Assembly (NCBI GenBank): GCA_977006965.1
Contig: OZ345383.1
Coordinates: forward strand, 496,001 to 560,000
Length of the DNA: 64,000 nucleotides
Reading direction: 5' to 3'
From: Phymatolithon calcareum
Taxonomy: Eukaryota > Rhodophyta > Florideophyceae > Hapalidiales
A program made the position numbers and the translations under genes. Below, piece by piece: positions 42,591 to 52,044 of the stretch; the first letter of the stretch is position 1, and each line of letters begins with the position of its first letter. The notes beneath the pieces were generated by a model. That model was not told the DNA's origin, did not search any database, and saw only the letters and a program-made list of their open reading frames with translations.

Positions 42591-43524
42591 TAATGGCAGG
42601 ATTGAGGTGGGCAGTTCTGAGAAGATTGCCGTTCCTCCGTACAGTACTATATCGTCTCTGGCCTTGCTGCTCCGAGAAAGGGTGTTCTTCGAAAAGGATA
42701 TCTCTTCACCATAGACGAGTTTTTAGGCACACTTGACACTTGTTTCACACTGGCGCCTAGTCGCTCAATAAATCTCTTGGCCTAAAGAGGCAAACAACTG
42801 AACAAATATCCAGAGCCTTATACCTTCGATCGTAATCACGAAACATCATCTATTGATGATCAATGCACATGGTCATGTTATGGTCATCCAGAATGATAAC
42901 GCTCGAGCGCTAGAAGAATTCTTGGTTGTCATACAAAAACTATCTATGCGCAATGCGAATTAAACAGCCGTCGGTGGGAAAAAATTAGAACCCAGTCTAA
43001 CGTTCCGCGCTCGCCAGCCGGAACAGATTTTGCGGTTGTGTCGCCATTGAAAGTTGAAAGAAGAAGTGTTGAAAAATAGAGAAAAAATTTTTTTCTCTGT
43101 TTTCCCTGCAGCATACTCGTGTAGGTCTGCCTTTGCCGCAAAACTCATATGTAGCTCTGGTGCAAAAGGTCATTAGATGGAGTCGTGGCTTGCGATGCAA
43201 CTCGCGCGCATCATAATAGATGAAGAAGAGTGCTCCAGAAGAGACTCATGCGGGAAGGGGTTGATACGGAGTCGTAGGGTATATGCTGTTCACACTGCAG
43301 CCCTAGTGTAAACTACTGTACTGATCACCTCATCTCACGTCAAGCACAGGTGTGGGCTTCTGTAATAAGCTTCTTGCCGTTTTATGCTACACAGGCAGCT
43401 CTTAACGCAGGTGAAAGAGATCAGGGATAACATTTTTACTGGAAAAATGGATTGCAGAGTATGTATTGTGCATACGTCCTCATCAAGAATTAGAAACAAG
43501 ACTCAATGTCATTCTCGAATCAAT
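42591..43524. other. Intergenic tract, no gene recognised
   Basis: Only overlapping minus-strand ORFs of about 65 codons around 42944-43200 occur. They share one GAAAAAAATTTTTTTC-like low-complexity core and look fortuitous. The last 140 bases are the 3' flank of the minus-strand gene ending at 43525. Confidence 0.4.
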
Positions 43525-44441
43525 CTACGCAAATCTACTTGCATGTGCACTGTAGGAAAAAAGGCTCTCAGCCTCCTCGATCGCCTTCTTCTTGGTCTGC
43601 TCCGTCAGTCCGGCAATCACACTGGCACGCGGTTTGAAACGCCGCATCGAGAACTCTCCGGTGATCCCATTCTTATCAGTCTGCACGAGAAGAACACAGC
43701 TAGAGTCGGACCATTCCACGAGCTTGATGCGGTACACCTTGAAGTAGGGATGATCAATGTCAGGATAACGGAGAACGCCTATCTCGACAACGGTTTGCTC
43801 ATGGTACTCGTTCTTGGCGAAGATCGTCTCGAACGAGTCCACGGTAGCTCCAATGCTGGCAACAATCTTGGCGAGGACGTTAATTTCAATACCCGTAGAG
43901 TTAATGATATCCTCGTCTGTGAACTCAGATGAATGCAGTTGTGCACAATGAATTGGTTATGCTCAAAAAACGATGATCAGGAACATTAAGGGCACGTTAT
44001 GAACTTACCCGCGATGAGATTCTTGAACCACACATCGACCTCCTTCACAATCTGCGCTTGAGGACTGCCATCAAACTTGAAGGCAGCTGCTCCGAAATTC
44101 TTGATGAGCTTATCGGTGACCTGCGTTTCTTTTCCCATGGGTTCCAGAAGTGGGTTCTGCATGAGGGCACCCATAACATTCGCCCACGACTTGTTCTGCA
44201 GCTTCGAGATCGCACGAGTGGTACCACTGATGATGACCTTGAGTTCGTCATCCATCAACTTGACACTCTCGGCTTTGAGTGTCCCGAATGAGGGAGCGAG
44301 GTCAAAGTTAAGGCATTCCGTTGATGACTTTTCCGAGACCTTGATCTTCGAGAAATCAAAGGCTTTGACGAGATCAGCGGCAACTTTGACACCGGCGGGT
44401 AATCCGAAAGCGTCGGCGATGGTGTGCACTGTCATTGCCAT
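43525..44441 (-). CDS. Hypothetical protein, two exons, intact
   Basis: Exon 1 runs 44441-44009 and exon 2 43916-43525. The 92 bp intron has a consensus donor (GCGG|GTAAGTTC) and acceptor (GAGTTCACAG|ACGAGG), and the joined frame is open (274 residues). The start MAMTVHTIADAFGLPAGVKV is the first ATG after the MITE upstream (context ATCATGGCA). Blocks include FNLDLAPSFGTL-like and SKLQNKSWANVMGALMQNPL in exon 1, then VDSFETIFAKNEYHEQTVVE and a strand-rich YFKVYRIKLVEWSDSSCVLL in exon 2. It is soluble with no signal peptide. I do not recognise the family; the clean splice sites and even composition argue for a real, functional gene. Confidence 0.75.
43917..44008 (-). other. Intron of the hypothetical gene
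   Basis: It begins GTAAGTTCATAACG and ends ATCTGAGTTCACAG on the minus strand, 92 bp, phase 1. It is more AT-rich than the exons. Splicing joins GCG-G and AC, giving Ala-Asp-Glu-Asp at the junction and keeping the frame open on both sides. Confidence 0.8.
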
Positions 44442-44505
44442 GATGGTGTGTGGATTCGACTCGCAGTAAACTTGGTGGCGATTGAACGGGTACTGTGTTA
44501 CTATC

Positions 44506-44832
44506 CAAAGCATTGGAATTATTTATTTATTTTTATTCTTTTCTCGAAAAGTGTCGAGAATAAATAATTTATTGTTGAACGCAGAAGCAATAAATTATTG
44601 TATTCAAGTTCAGCGAGGTATAAATAACTGGTTATTCCCCGAATTATTGGATCCTTCTTGCTACTTTCTGTCGCGATAGAATAACCGGATCGAAAAAATG
44701 AGGAGTCCGATACAATAATTGTCGCAACCACGACGATCTCAATAAATACAATAAATATGCGAGACTCAGGAATAAATTATTGGAACAATAATTTAAATAA
44801 TTAAAATAGCAATTATTTTTTCCAATGCTTTG
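44506..44832 (-). mobile_element. hAT MITE, 327 bp, copy 1
   Basis: The ends CAAAGCATTGGAA and TTCCAATGCTTTG are inverted repeats, flanked by a perfect 8 bp duplication TTACTATC (44498-44505, 44833-44840). It is nearly identical to, and the same length as, the copy at 46574-46900, in opposite orientation. The interior is AT-rich (ATTATTTATTTATTTTTATTC) and non-coding. It lies about 65 bp upstream of the start codon of the gene at 44441, so within its promoter or 5' UTR. Confidence 0.93.
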
Positions 44833-45113
44833 TTACTATCGGAGTTGAGATGGGCAGATGCTGCTGCGGTTTCCGATGAACTTCTTCTTTGGGGTCCAGC
44901 ACCGAGTCTTGGTTTGGTTGCCTTCCTTTGCGTTCTAGTGCTTCTAGTTCCCGTATTTATACCGCCAGGAGCACGCTGTAACACCCTCTCTGCTCTCACG
45001 TGGCTAAAGGCGGTCAACGGTCTTCAACATTGTTGGGTATGAGATATCAAGCCGGTTTCCTGAAGGGTATCAAAACAATGCCCCTGTGCGAGCCTAGAAT
45101 GGGCTCCCACTCG

Positions 45114-45250
45114 CGCACCGTACCTACACTGTATCATCAGTGGCCGGTGCTCCGCTATGGACACATAAGCGGATACCTTCCGCTGTCTCACGCACCGTAC
45201 CTACACTGTATCACCAGTGGCCGGTGTTCCCCTGTGGACACAGACAGGCG
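45114..45250 (+). repeat. Tandem repeat, ~77 bp period, cut by hAT element
   Basis: CGCACCGTACCTACACTGTA occurs at 45114 and 45191 with the following CAGTGGCCGGTG, giving a 77 bp period. Part of the unit (TGGACACA...GGATACCTTC...CTCTCAC) recurs at 46938-46971, on the other side of the hAT element. A tandem array was therefore probably split by that insertion. Confidence 0.6.
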
Positions 45251-45372
45251 TTGGGAGCAATATATTGGTACGGTATTGGGCAAGGACTATACATCGCAAT
45301 ACCTATTGCAGTATCTGTTTATGTTCCAGTACGTCAATGTATTGCAGAATACTGTCAATACGTCTCGATTCG

Positions 45373-45951
45373 TCACATATCTAGCAAATCTTGCTGTTCA
45401 TCATCTTCCCCAACTTTTTGACCAACACGAGCGCTGCGTACATTAGACATAGCAGTGAGAACGCTCTGAAAATCCCAGTAGCTTCTGTTGACCTTCAGAA
45501 ACAAGAGGGACTCGAAAAGGAGAGGCGTGATTCGTTGCCGGTTGTCATCCAGAAATTTTCCGGCCAAAGAAAACAAACGCTCGATTTCAGCGGAAGAACC
45601 GAGTATGAATTGTAAGTCTATGTACGACCGACCACGTTCGCGACGGTACCGCTTTCGTTTCTTGAAAATCTCAGCCATTGACTGTGTGTCGTCGTTGTCC
45701 TCTTCTTCAGACATATTTCCAGCATCGTTCTCCTCCGGCCTCCTCTTCAGATGAGCACATGCTTGTTTTTCGTCATCCGTCATTGAGTCCGTTTCATTCC
45801 GCTGAATTTTGACAACACCAGCCTCAAAAAGAGAAGACGGCGAATGCGGCGAATGAAGTTCGATATAGTTATCCTTCAACGTACAACCATACAGTCGTAC
45901 TCCCGGAATGGAAGGGGGTGTCACAATTGACCGAAAGCAGTACGTCAGCAA
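45373..45951 (-). pseudogene. hAT transposase C-terminal fragment
   Basis: The 192-codon frame ends in a hAT dimerisation region: FILGSSAEIERLFSLAGKFL, then the D-x-x-R-x-x-I-x-P segment and FESLLFLKVNRSYWDF. S-x-x-x-E-R-x-F-S-x-A-G followed by R-x-x-L/I-x-P and L-L-F-L-K-x-N is the hallmark of hAT transposases. Upstream it is acidic (ENDAGNMSEEEDNDD). The catalytic core and BED finger are missing. Confidence 0.8.
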
Positions 45952-46573
45952 AGAGAATCTATGCCAACACGTATCGAACCGGCCCGTGGGCGAGAAATTC
46001 CATACGCCAATACGTACTTTTTTTTTTAGTAGTATTTATTAAACGCTCTCAGTAACACTCTTTAGACTGTAAGGGAGATGCGTTTCAGTTGCTACAGCCT
46101 TGTAGCATAGTATAACATTCATATACGCTTCTTCCGCAATCTTGTATATCGTGGCCCTAGCTGCAAAAACCCACATCGGACGGATGTGGGAAAAGCTCAG
46201 AGTCCTCTATGCGCTCAGCGGCGATTCGAGCTCGCAATTCTTATCCTTTGTTTTTCTATTCCATGTCCTCGTAAAAGGCACTGGTAAAGAAGAGTAGCTG
46301 GTCCAGTGCTTCTTCGGTCTTCTTGGTCTCTTCTCCGGTCAGCTGGTATCTCGCCAAAGACGTTTCAACCGTGTGCAATAGCCTTGATATGATTTCGCCA
46401 AATTTGTCTTCTAGTAGTGTCGTGCTCAGTGGGGGAAATCTCCCAAACGCCCACTTCACCGCCAATTGACGATGACGTACTTTCGGAAGCCTTAAAATCA
46501 CTGGAAGCCAATACGTACTGCAATACATGCCATGCGCTCAATACGCTATCAATACCAGTATATTGCAGTATAC

Positions 46574-46900
46574 CAAAGCATTGGAAAAAATAATTGCTAT
46601 TGTAATTATTTAAATTATTGTTCCAATAATTTATTCCTGAGTCTCGCATATTTATTGTATTTATTGAGATCGTCGTGGTTGCGACAATTATTGTATCGGA
46701 CTCCTCATTTTTTCGATCCGGTTATTCTATCGCGACAGAAAGTAGCAAGAAGGATCCAATAATTCGGGGAATAACCAGTTATTTATACCTCACTGAACTT
46801 GAATACAATAATTTATTGCTTCTGCGTTCAACAATAAATTATTTATTCTCGACACTTTTCGAGAAAAGAATAAAAATAAATAAATAATTCCAATGCTTTG
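46574..46900 (+). mobile_element. hAT MITE, 327 bp, copy 2
   Basis: TIRs CAAAGCATTGGAA / TTCCAATGCTTTG are flanked by a perfect 8 bp duplication CAGTATAC (46566-46573, 46901-46908). It is the inverse-orientation twin of 44506-44832. It is inserted near the right terminus of the hAT remnant, so it is younger than that element. Confidence 0.95.
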
Positions 46901-47526
46901 CAGTATACTGCAGTATCAGTATATTGCTCCCAATGGCTGGACACAGAACCGGATACCTTCAGCTCTCTCACTTTGCAAACACAAGGGACGCCTTTGCGAA
47001 GACCTTTCGCTCTCTCCAAAAGGCAACCGAATGGACGCCGATGCAAGCTGCGCTTGCTATCACCCGTAGCGCTGACAGTCGTCTGCGCCACGACTACCTG
47101 TCGGGTGCTATACCTCTCGCTGCTGCGGTAATCCCTCTTTCCAAACATTCATCATCTACACTGCCTTTCATTTGCTTCTCTATATATACGGTAATAAAGG
47201 CAACACCGCCGGAAAGAAAAACAACAAGCCGCGCGGTGAACTCGCCTCTCACCTTTCCTCGCGCTGCACTCGATTCCATCTATCTCTCTCTGGACCGCCG
47301 TGATGCGTTGCAACGCCTTCTCTCTTCTCCTGGCAAAGTGGAGTGCCTTGATATGAGTACACGTAATACTATGTGACTGTTCTAGTGAGACAGTACACGA
47401 AATGATACCGCCAATTTGCAACTTACTAGATGGACGTACATGCAATTACATATTGTAGGTATCCAACCCCATCAGCTGCTAGAGCACGCGTGCAATGTGA
47501 GCGACATCAAGCAAGTGACACGTATA

Positions 47527-47660
47527 GGTTATCACCTGAAACAAAGGGACCTGCGATGATGAGGAATTACGAGGGACGTCGCAAGGGACCAAAATCACTT
47601 CCGCGGGACTACCGAGTGGTTTCGAACCATCGCCGGTCCCTTACGTTTCAGGTGATAACC
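47527..47660. mobile_element. Foldback/MITE-like element, 134 bp
   Basis: GGTTATCACCTGAAAC at the left is matched by the complement GTTTCAGGTGATAACC at the right. The inverted similarity continues through AAGGGACC...GCGATG, giving about 33 bp arms with few differences. No target duplication was recognised. The unit has no coding capacity. Confidence 0.7.
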
Positions 47661-47735
47661 GGCTTGTCAACCCTGTTTTGAGGTAGTAGACTTCTCCTTT
47701 TCATTTCAGTTAGCGGGGTGACATGGGATGAAATT

Positions 47736-47854
47736 TTGGGGAATAATTTGGCCACTTTTTTCCGCAGCGGGAGACACACCCGGCTGGGAGTTTCCGGCGG
47801 GAGACATGGCATATGTCACCCGCCGAGTTAAAAAGAGATCAAATTATTCCCCAA
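47736..47854. mobile_element. Foldback/MITE-like element, 119 bp
   Basis: The arms TTGGGGAATAATTTG and CAAATTATTCCCCAA are perfect 15 bp inverted repeats. The middle is GC-rich with GGCGGGAGACA-type repeats. It lies just left of the hAT relative at 47876. No target duplication recognised. Confidence 0.65.
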
Positions 47855-47875
47855 TATGATGACGTTTCGGGCCAT

Positions 47876-48577
47876 TAAAGCAATGGAAAAAATAACTGCT
47901 ATTTTAATTATTTAAATTATTGTTCCAATAATTTATTCCTGAGTCGCGAATATTTTATTGTATTTATGTATTTTTCGATACGGTGATAGAAGAGTTCCCA
48001 AACTTTCTGTCCGCTTGAGCTCGACGGCGGCAATCATCCATCACCCTGAATTCGAGTCCGGAATTGTGAAAATTATGGAGAAACGCGTTTCTGCGATGTC
48101 AGCGGCTGAGCTATCTGCTACTGAAAAATTGAAGAAGGTTGTATGTGCTGTGAGTTTGACTGTTGATGACAGATCACTAGCGCTAGCCGAGCGCGCATTG
48201 AAACGTCGCAAAAGCGTTATTTCCTCTGATTCTGAGTATATGGACTTTCGATTCATTGTACTAACGTCGAACATGTGCGAAAGGCTTTTCTCTATCGCTG
48301 GTTACGCGTTGGAAGACAGGAGAAGAAGCGTTATTCCTACAAACTTCGAGAAGCAGATGTTCCTTCATGCTAACTCGGGTGCGTGGGGAATCGTAGACGT
48401 CAATGCTGTCGTGACAGAAAGTAGCTAGAGGGATCCAATAATTGGGAATAACCAGTTATTTATTCCTCACTGAACCTGTATACAATAATTTATTGCTTCT
48501 GCGTTCAACAATATATTATTTATTCTCGACTCTGCGCCGGAAAAGAATAAAAATAAATAAATAATTCCAATGCTTTG
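47876..48577 (+). mobile_element. hAT element, larger relative of the MITE family (702 bp)
   Basis: The left ~110 bp (TGTTCCAATAATTTATTCC...) and right ~150 bp (GATCCAATAATTGGGAATAACC...TTCCAATGCTTTG) match the ends of the 327 bp MITEs. Between them lies a hAT transposase C-terminus in frame. The left tip is changed (TAAAGCAATGG instead of CAAAGCATTGG) and no clear 8 bp duplication is visible, so this copy is probably old. It links the MITEs to a hAT parent. Confidence 0.8.
47958..48428 (+). pseudogene. hAT transposase C-terminal fragment (MITE parent lineage)
   Basis: The 156-codon frame ends with NMCERLFSIAGYALEDRRRS and FEKQMFLHANSGAWG, a hAT dimerisation region like that at 45.4-45.9 kb but clearly divergent from it. 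The middle (ATEKLKKVVCAVSLTVDD) is helical. The start is artificial because the frame enters from MITE-type sequence. Catalytic residues are missing, so the protein is not a working transposase. Confidence 0.8.
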
Positions 48578-49888
48578 GCCCAGCACGCCTTCAAAACCGG
48601 GTGATAAGACTGAAGTACAGCATCGTGTGCAAAAAGTCCTCATGCTCTACTTAGTCAGCAGTGCACAAAGTAGTCTACGCTGGCGACAGTGACACGCTCA
48701 CTGTTCTAAAGGCGATCATTACCATTCCTAGTAGTGAAGTAGCATTGCGAACGGTTGAAATAACGACGAAGTTTTCAATTGCTTTCAGTACTACTTCAAC
48801 TTACAGTCAACCTTCCTGTGCCCTAGCAGAAAAAACGAAGGACTCTCTCTAACGGGGAGGGACGGGAGGACGTTTGTATGTCGCGAGCGCAGATTGGATT
48901 CATCCAGAAATGTTGGCGATAATGATGAATTTGGAATGCGGGCACTGCAGGTTGAGAAAATTCTGAAAAAGGTTGGTCGTTGATGCGAAGAAGGCCCTCG
49001 GTCTTGGAACCTGAGAATCAGAGTTCGAGCTTTGGATCAGTGAGCAGGTAGAGCAAGTGGGATGCAAGCATCTGAGGCCAAGCCATGAATTGGTGCCAAA
49101 ATTATGTACTTCGGCCATTTGCTTCCGAAAATGATTTCAAGTGGACTCTGTTAAACCCATATGTAGCGCCCAAATTTGTGTCGTTGCTTTCGAGAAAGAT
49201 ATTGGAAATCGTAGATTCAGCATATCGTGAGACAGTTCGATCCCTATCTGCTGCAGGTAAAGAAAAGTAGAGAAGCTGCTTCTAGTACGGGGGGACCAAG
49301 ACAGGTTAACCACTGGTATGTAGGTTATTAAACAGTTAGCAAAGACAAGCAGCTCTGTTGAAGCAATCAAGAGCCTTAAAATAAATCTGAAAGATAGTCA
49401 GATAGATAGATCTACAGAAAATTATTTAGTAATGAAATAGGCTTACAGAAACAAATCAATAGTTTAAAAACTATTTAACTATTCATTAAATTAAAATAAC
49501 TTCATTGTCACATCCTTCGGAGAGAACTTAAACTTTACTGCATCGGCCGGCAGGTCTTCTTCTCTCTCCCAGCTTGCCTCAGCACGCACTACAATAAGCT
49601 TAGTGCCTCTCGCATTCAGAACAGCTTATCTCACAGACAATATCCAAGCATCAATACATGCCTAAATGGCACGCAGTCCGGACTTGCTGTTGCGAAAGTT
49701 CTCAATATCGACATCAATAAGGCGGAGGATTTCTGCCACGTCTTCGATCGGATACATATTATCTTCGCAGAGTTAGATAGAGGTCTGCGGCGTCGCGGGA
49801 AATAGATTCGGCTTCTATGGTGCCGAGAAAAAAATTGTATTCAGTTAGATTGCACATTCTCCACAACATCGTTTAAAGCTGACTCCGC
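48578..49888. other. Intergenic tract with a pogo-like left terminus
   Basis: A TA followed by CAGTCAACCTTCC at 48802-48816 matches the left TIR of the pogo-like element; no partner end was found, so only a remnant is supported. A 61-codon plus ORF at 49085-49270 (NDFKWTLLNPYVAPKFVSLL) is unrecognised. The rest is AT-rich and empty. Confidence 0.4.
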
Positions 49889-50695
49889 TCATTCCGCAAG
49901 ACAAGATTCCACCCACTTTTTAAATGACGAGTACACAGGCGACCAGCCAAGCATATGTCTTGCTTGAGAACTGTCGCATCGCTTGCGCATATGAGGCACA
50001 AGCCCTTGAAACTTTGGCATTTCTCGCCCCTTGCATTGCGGGAGCCGGAGACAATGCTCGACAGTCTGCAAAACTGTCGTGGGTGACCCGTCATAAACGA
50101 TCAATTCAACGCCGCGTAATCGGCTATCGGTGCTCCCAAGCGCGGAGACAACTGCACGCTCCGCGTCAGCGTAGTGCAACAAATTAAGGACAGTGTGTGG
50201 GGTGCTCCAAGAAACACCGCTGCAAATATCGGATATGACACTCGTCGACTCATTGTACAGCCCCGCTAGTCGCATCACTGTGCCTTTGCAGGCGAGAATT
50301 TCGCGCTCAGCGGAAATAATTTTGTTTGCGCGCGGAGAGTCGCTCAGTGGAGAGTCTTCGGTAACCTCTGGATTGTTGGCAAACACTGAGGTCGAAGATG
50401 TGAAGACAAGGCGACCGTTATTGGAGACCAAAGCCGCGCAACGCGCAGCGTCTGCTGCGAAGTCGTCCGCAGGTGGCGCACAGAACACAACGTACGGAAA
50501 CGTCGATGGGTCCTTGACGCCATCTGGGCGAGTGCGCGGAATGATATTGTGCATGCGAAGCGAGTCGTGGGCACGATTGGTTATGGTTTCCCCGACAATG
50601 CGAGATTCAGGGTGCTTGGTGTGCCACTGCGCAGCAATATTCTTGCCAAGAGTACCAGCTCCGGCGATGAGGAGGTCGTGAAATCCGACAGTCAT
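49889..50695 (-). CDS. NAD(P)-binding epimerase-like (extended SDR) protein
   Basis: This intact single-exon gene encodes 268 residues from ATG at 50695 (context GCACAATGAC). The N-terminus has a Rossmann dinucleotide-binding motif, LLIAGAGTLGKNIA (G-x-G-x-x-G). Then come VVFCAPPADD, a catalytic-site-like strand GRLVFTSSTSVFANN, and TVMRLAGLYNEST, the [VL]-x-R-x-x-G-[LI]-Y block of atypical extended SDRs such as the YeeZ-like family. HMLGWSPVYSSFKKWVES at the C-terminus is typical of epimerases (L-G-W-x-P). The YxxxK lysine is not evident, so the reaction (epimerase, reductase or only cofactor binding) is open. Likely cytosolic or plastid; no clear targeting peptide. Confidence 0.88.
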   Translation of the reverse strand: MTVGFHDLLIAGAGTLGKNIAAQWHTKHPESRIVGETITNRAHDSLRMHNIIPRTRPDGVKDPSTFPYVVFCAPPADDFAADAARCAALVSNNGRLVFTSSTSVFANNPEVTEDSPLSDSPRANKIISAEREILACKGTVMRLAGLYNESTSVISDICSGVSWSTPHTVLNLLHYADAERAVVSALGSTDSRLRGVELIVYDGSPTTVLQTVEHCLRLPQCKGREMPKFQGLVPHMRKRCDSSQARHMLGWSPVYSSFKKWVESCLAE

Positions 50696-51075
50696 TGTGC
50701 TCTCCAAGGCGGATGCTTTGATAGCCTGTATAGAGTTTTCTCCTCAGCCTCGCTGACGATTTGTAGCGAAGGAGAGCATATTCCAACAGTACTTGTCACG
50801 GGTGGAACGTGCTCTTCTTGTCCATCAGATTCGTCTCCATTCATAAACACGACAACGTCTTACTCATATCATGCAATCACGTGCTCCCACGCCACCAGTA
50901 CATGGACCGCAAGGGTTTCGACCCTCCTGCAGAATAGGAAGGGGCAAACCCTCGGTATTCTCTACAGGTGGAACCAGGCATCAAGTGCATCAATCCCGTG
51001 ACATCTGGAAGTGGGCAATCGTTTCATTCCCTGTGAGTTGCGCACTTCGTTACGCTACACAGAATTGGAACAACC
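50696..51075. other. Intergenic, 5' flank of the epimerase-like gene
   Basis: No ORF of interest beyond shadows of the flanking features. It should contain the minus-strand gene's promoter. No distinct TATA box or repeat was noted. Confidence 0.4.
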
Positions 51076-51085
51076 ATCTAGAAAT

Positions 51086-52034
51086 GAGGAAATTCGCTAA
51101 ATGGCCACCAAAAGTGGTCAAAGTACGCTAAACATCCACCCAAGCCAAAACTACTACTCATCCGTTACGTGGAGCGCTGAAAGTTGCATTTTTTGGAGGG
51201 AAAAGGGAAGTAGCTGCTACTTCCTCTTGATCCAAGGTTTGTGCACATCCTCGAATTCGTCTGACAAGCCCAACGCACAACGCTCCCGCACTACTCACTC
51301 TGAAATCATGAACAAGAAGGAGCTCGTGCTACAGGTGAGCGACTACGCTGGATCAAGCTTCGAAGATGTTGTTAACGTCGTGATCTCCCACAACTCGTGG
51401 AGAGGCGCAACAAGCAGCGTCTGACACTCATCTGTAGCCAGGGCACAGCTTGCACCTTCCGCGTAAACGTCAGCGCGCTGCCGAGCGTCGGCGGTGTCAA
51501 GCACTGTCTGCATCGTTCTGGAGACAAAGCTCTTCCAGCTGAGTGAACTCTTTACCTATGCGATGCCGAAGGCCAGAGTTGTCGCCTGTCTGTTGGAATC
51601 ATAAGTCGTTAGGGTAAAAGCTGTCCCTGAGTCACGGAGGTCAGGTGGGCCGCGTCAACACTGACGAAACCGTTGTAGGCCGCCCAGGTGTCCATGGCGC
51701 CCTTTGAGCAGCAGAAAATGCTGTGAAGCTGCTGCCGTATCGTCCCAGAAAGAGGATTTGTGGTGAGCGTGTACACTCCGTCGGGATCGCGCTGCGACCT
51801 CACCGCCTTCGACGACGGAGATGCTACCAATAGTTGCGACGAGGAGCTAAACCAGAGAGAGTAGCGTACGCAATAAATTTCACTGTCGCATAGAGTGCTC
51901 TAAGAAACGGATTAGTAGGTTCGGCCAGGGTGAGTATGATAGTATATTTTTCAATGCGTGGGTAGTACTATTGGCTAGGGGTGGATGTTTAGCGTACTTT
52001 GACCACTTTTGGTGGCCATTTAGCGAATTTCCTC
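51086..52034 (+). mobile_element. Mutator-like TIR element, copy E, internally deleted
   Basis: The ends GAGGAAATTCGCTAAATGGC and ...GCCATTTAGCGAATTTCCTC are perfect inverted repeats over the first 20 bp, and about 45 bp are closely matched. Flanks are a perfect 10 bp duplication ATCTAGAAAT (51076-51085, 52035-52044). At 949 bp it lacks the centre of the zinc-knuckle gene. The clean TSD and TIRs make it the youngest-looking copy in the window. Confidence 0.93.
51309..51866 (+). pseudogene. Zinc-knuckle protein remnant of Mutator-like copy E
   Basis: It starts MNKKELVLQVSDYAGSSFED at 51309 and runs to about 51421 before losing frame. The tail is recognisable again near 51790-51866 (acidic D-x-G-D-A-T, then C-D-E-E-L-N-Q-R-E, stop). 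The knuckle itself has been deleted or replaced. The 51600-51790 segment reads in other frames and is not homologous to copy D. Confidence 0.65.
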
Positions 52035-52044
52035 ATCTAGAAAT

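Larger units (their letters stand above)
45251..46934 (-). mobile_element. hAT-like element remnant (distinct from the MITE family)
   Basis: Imperfect inverted termini TTGGGAGCAATATATTGGTAC and its counterpart ending CAGTATATTGCTCCCAA enclose a hAT transposase C-terminus on the minus strand (45951-45373). A MITE (46574-46900) is inserted near the right end. No clean 8 bp duplication was found outside these ends, so boundaries are provisional. The minus frame 46528-46256 may be an upstream piece of the transposase but is not recognisable. Confidence 0.55.

Noticed and set aside
43384-43932. Plus-strand 182-codon ORF
   Set aside because: It lies antisense over exon 2 of the spliced minus-strand gene, whose consensus splice sites and open join are stronger evidence.
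47958-48428. A host hAT-derived (domesticated) gene
   Set aside because: The frame begins within MITE-type terminal sequence and lies inside CAATGCTTTG termini; it is a transposon remnant with no core domain.
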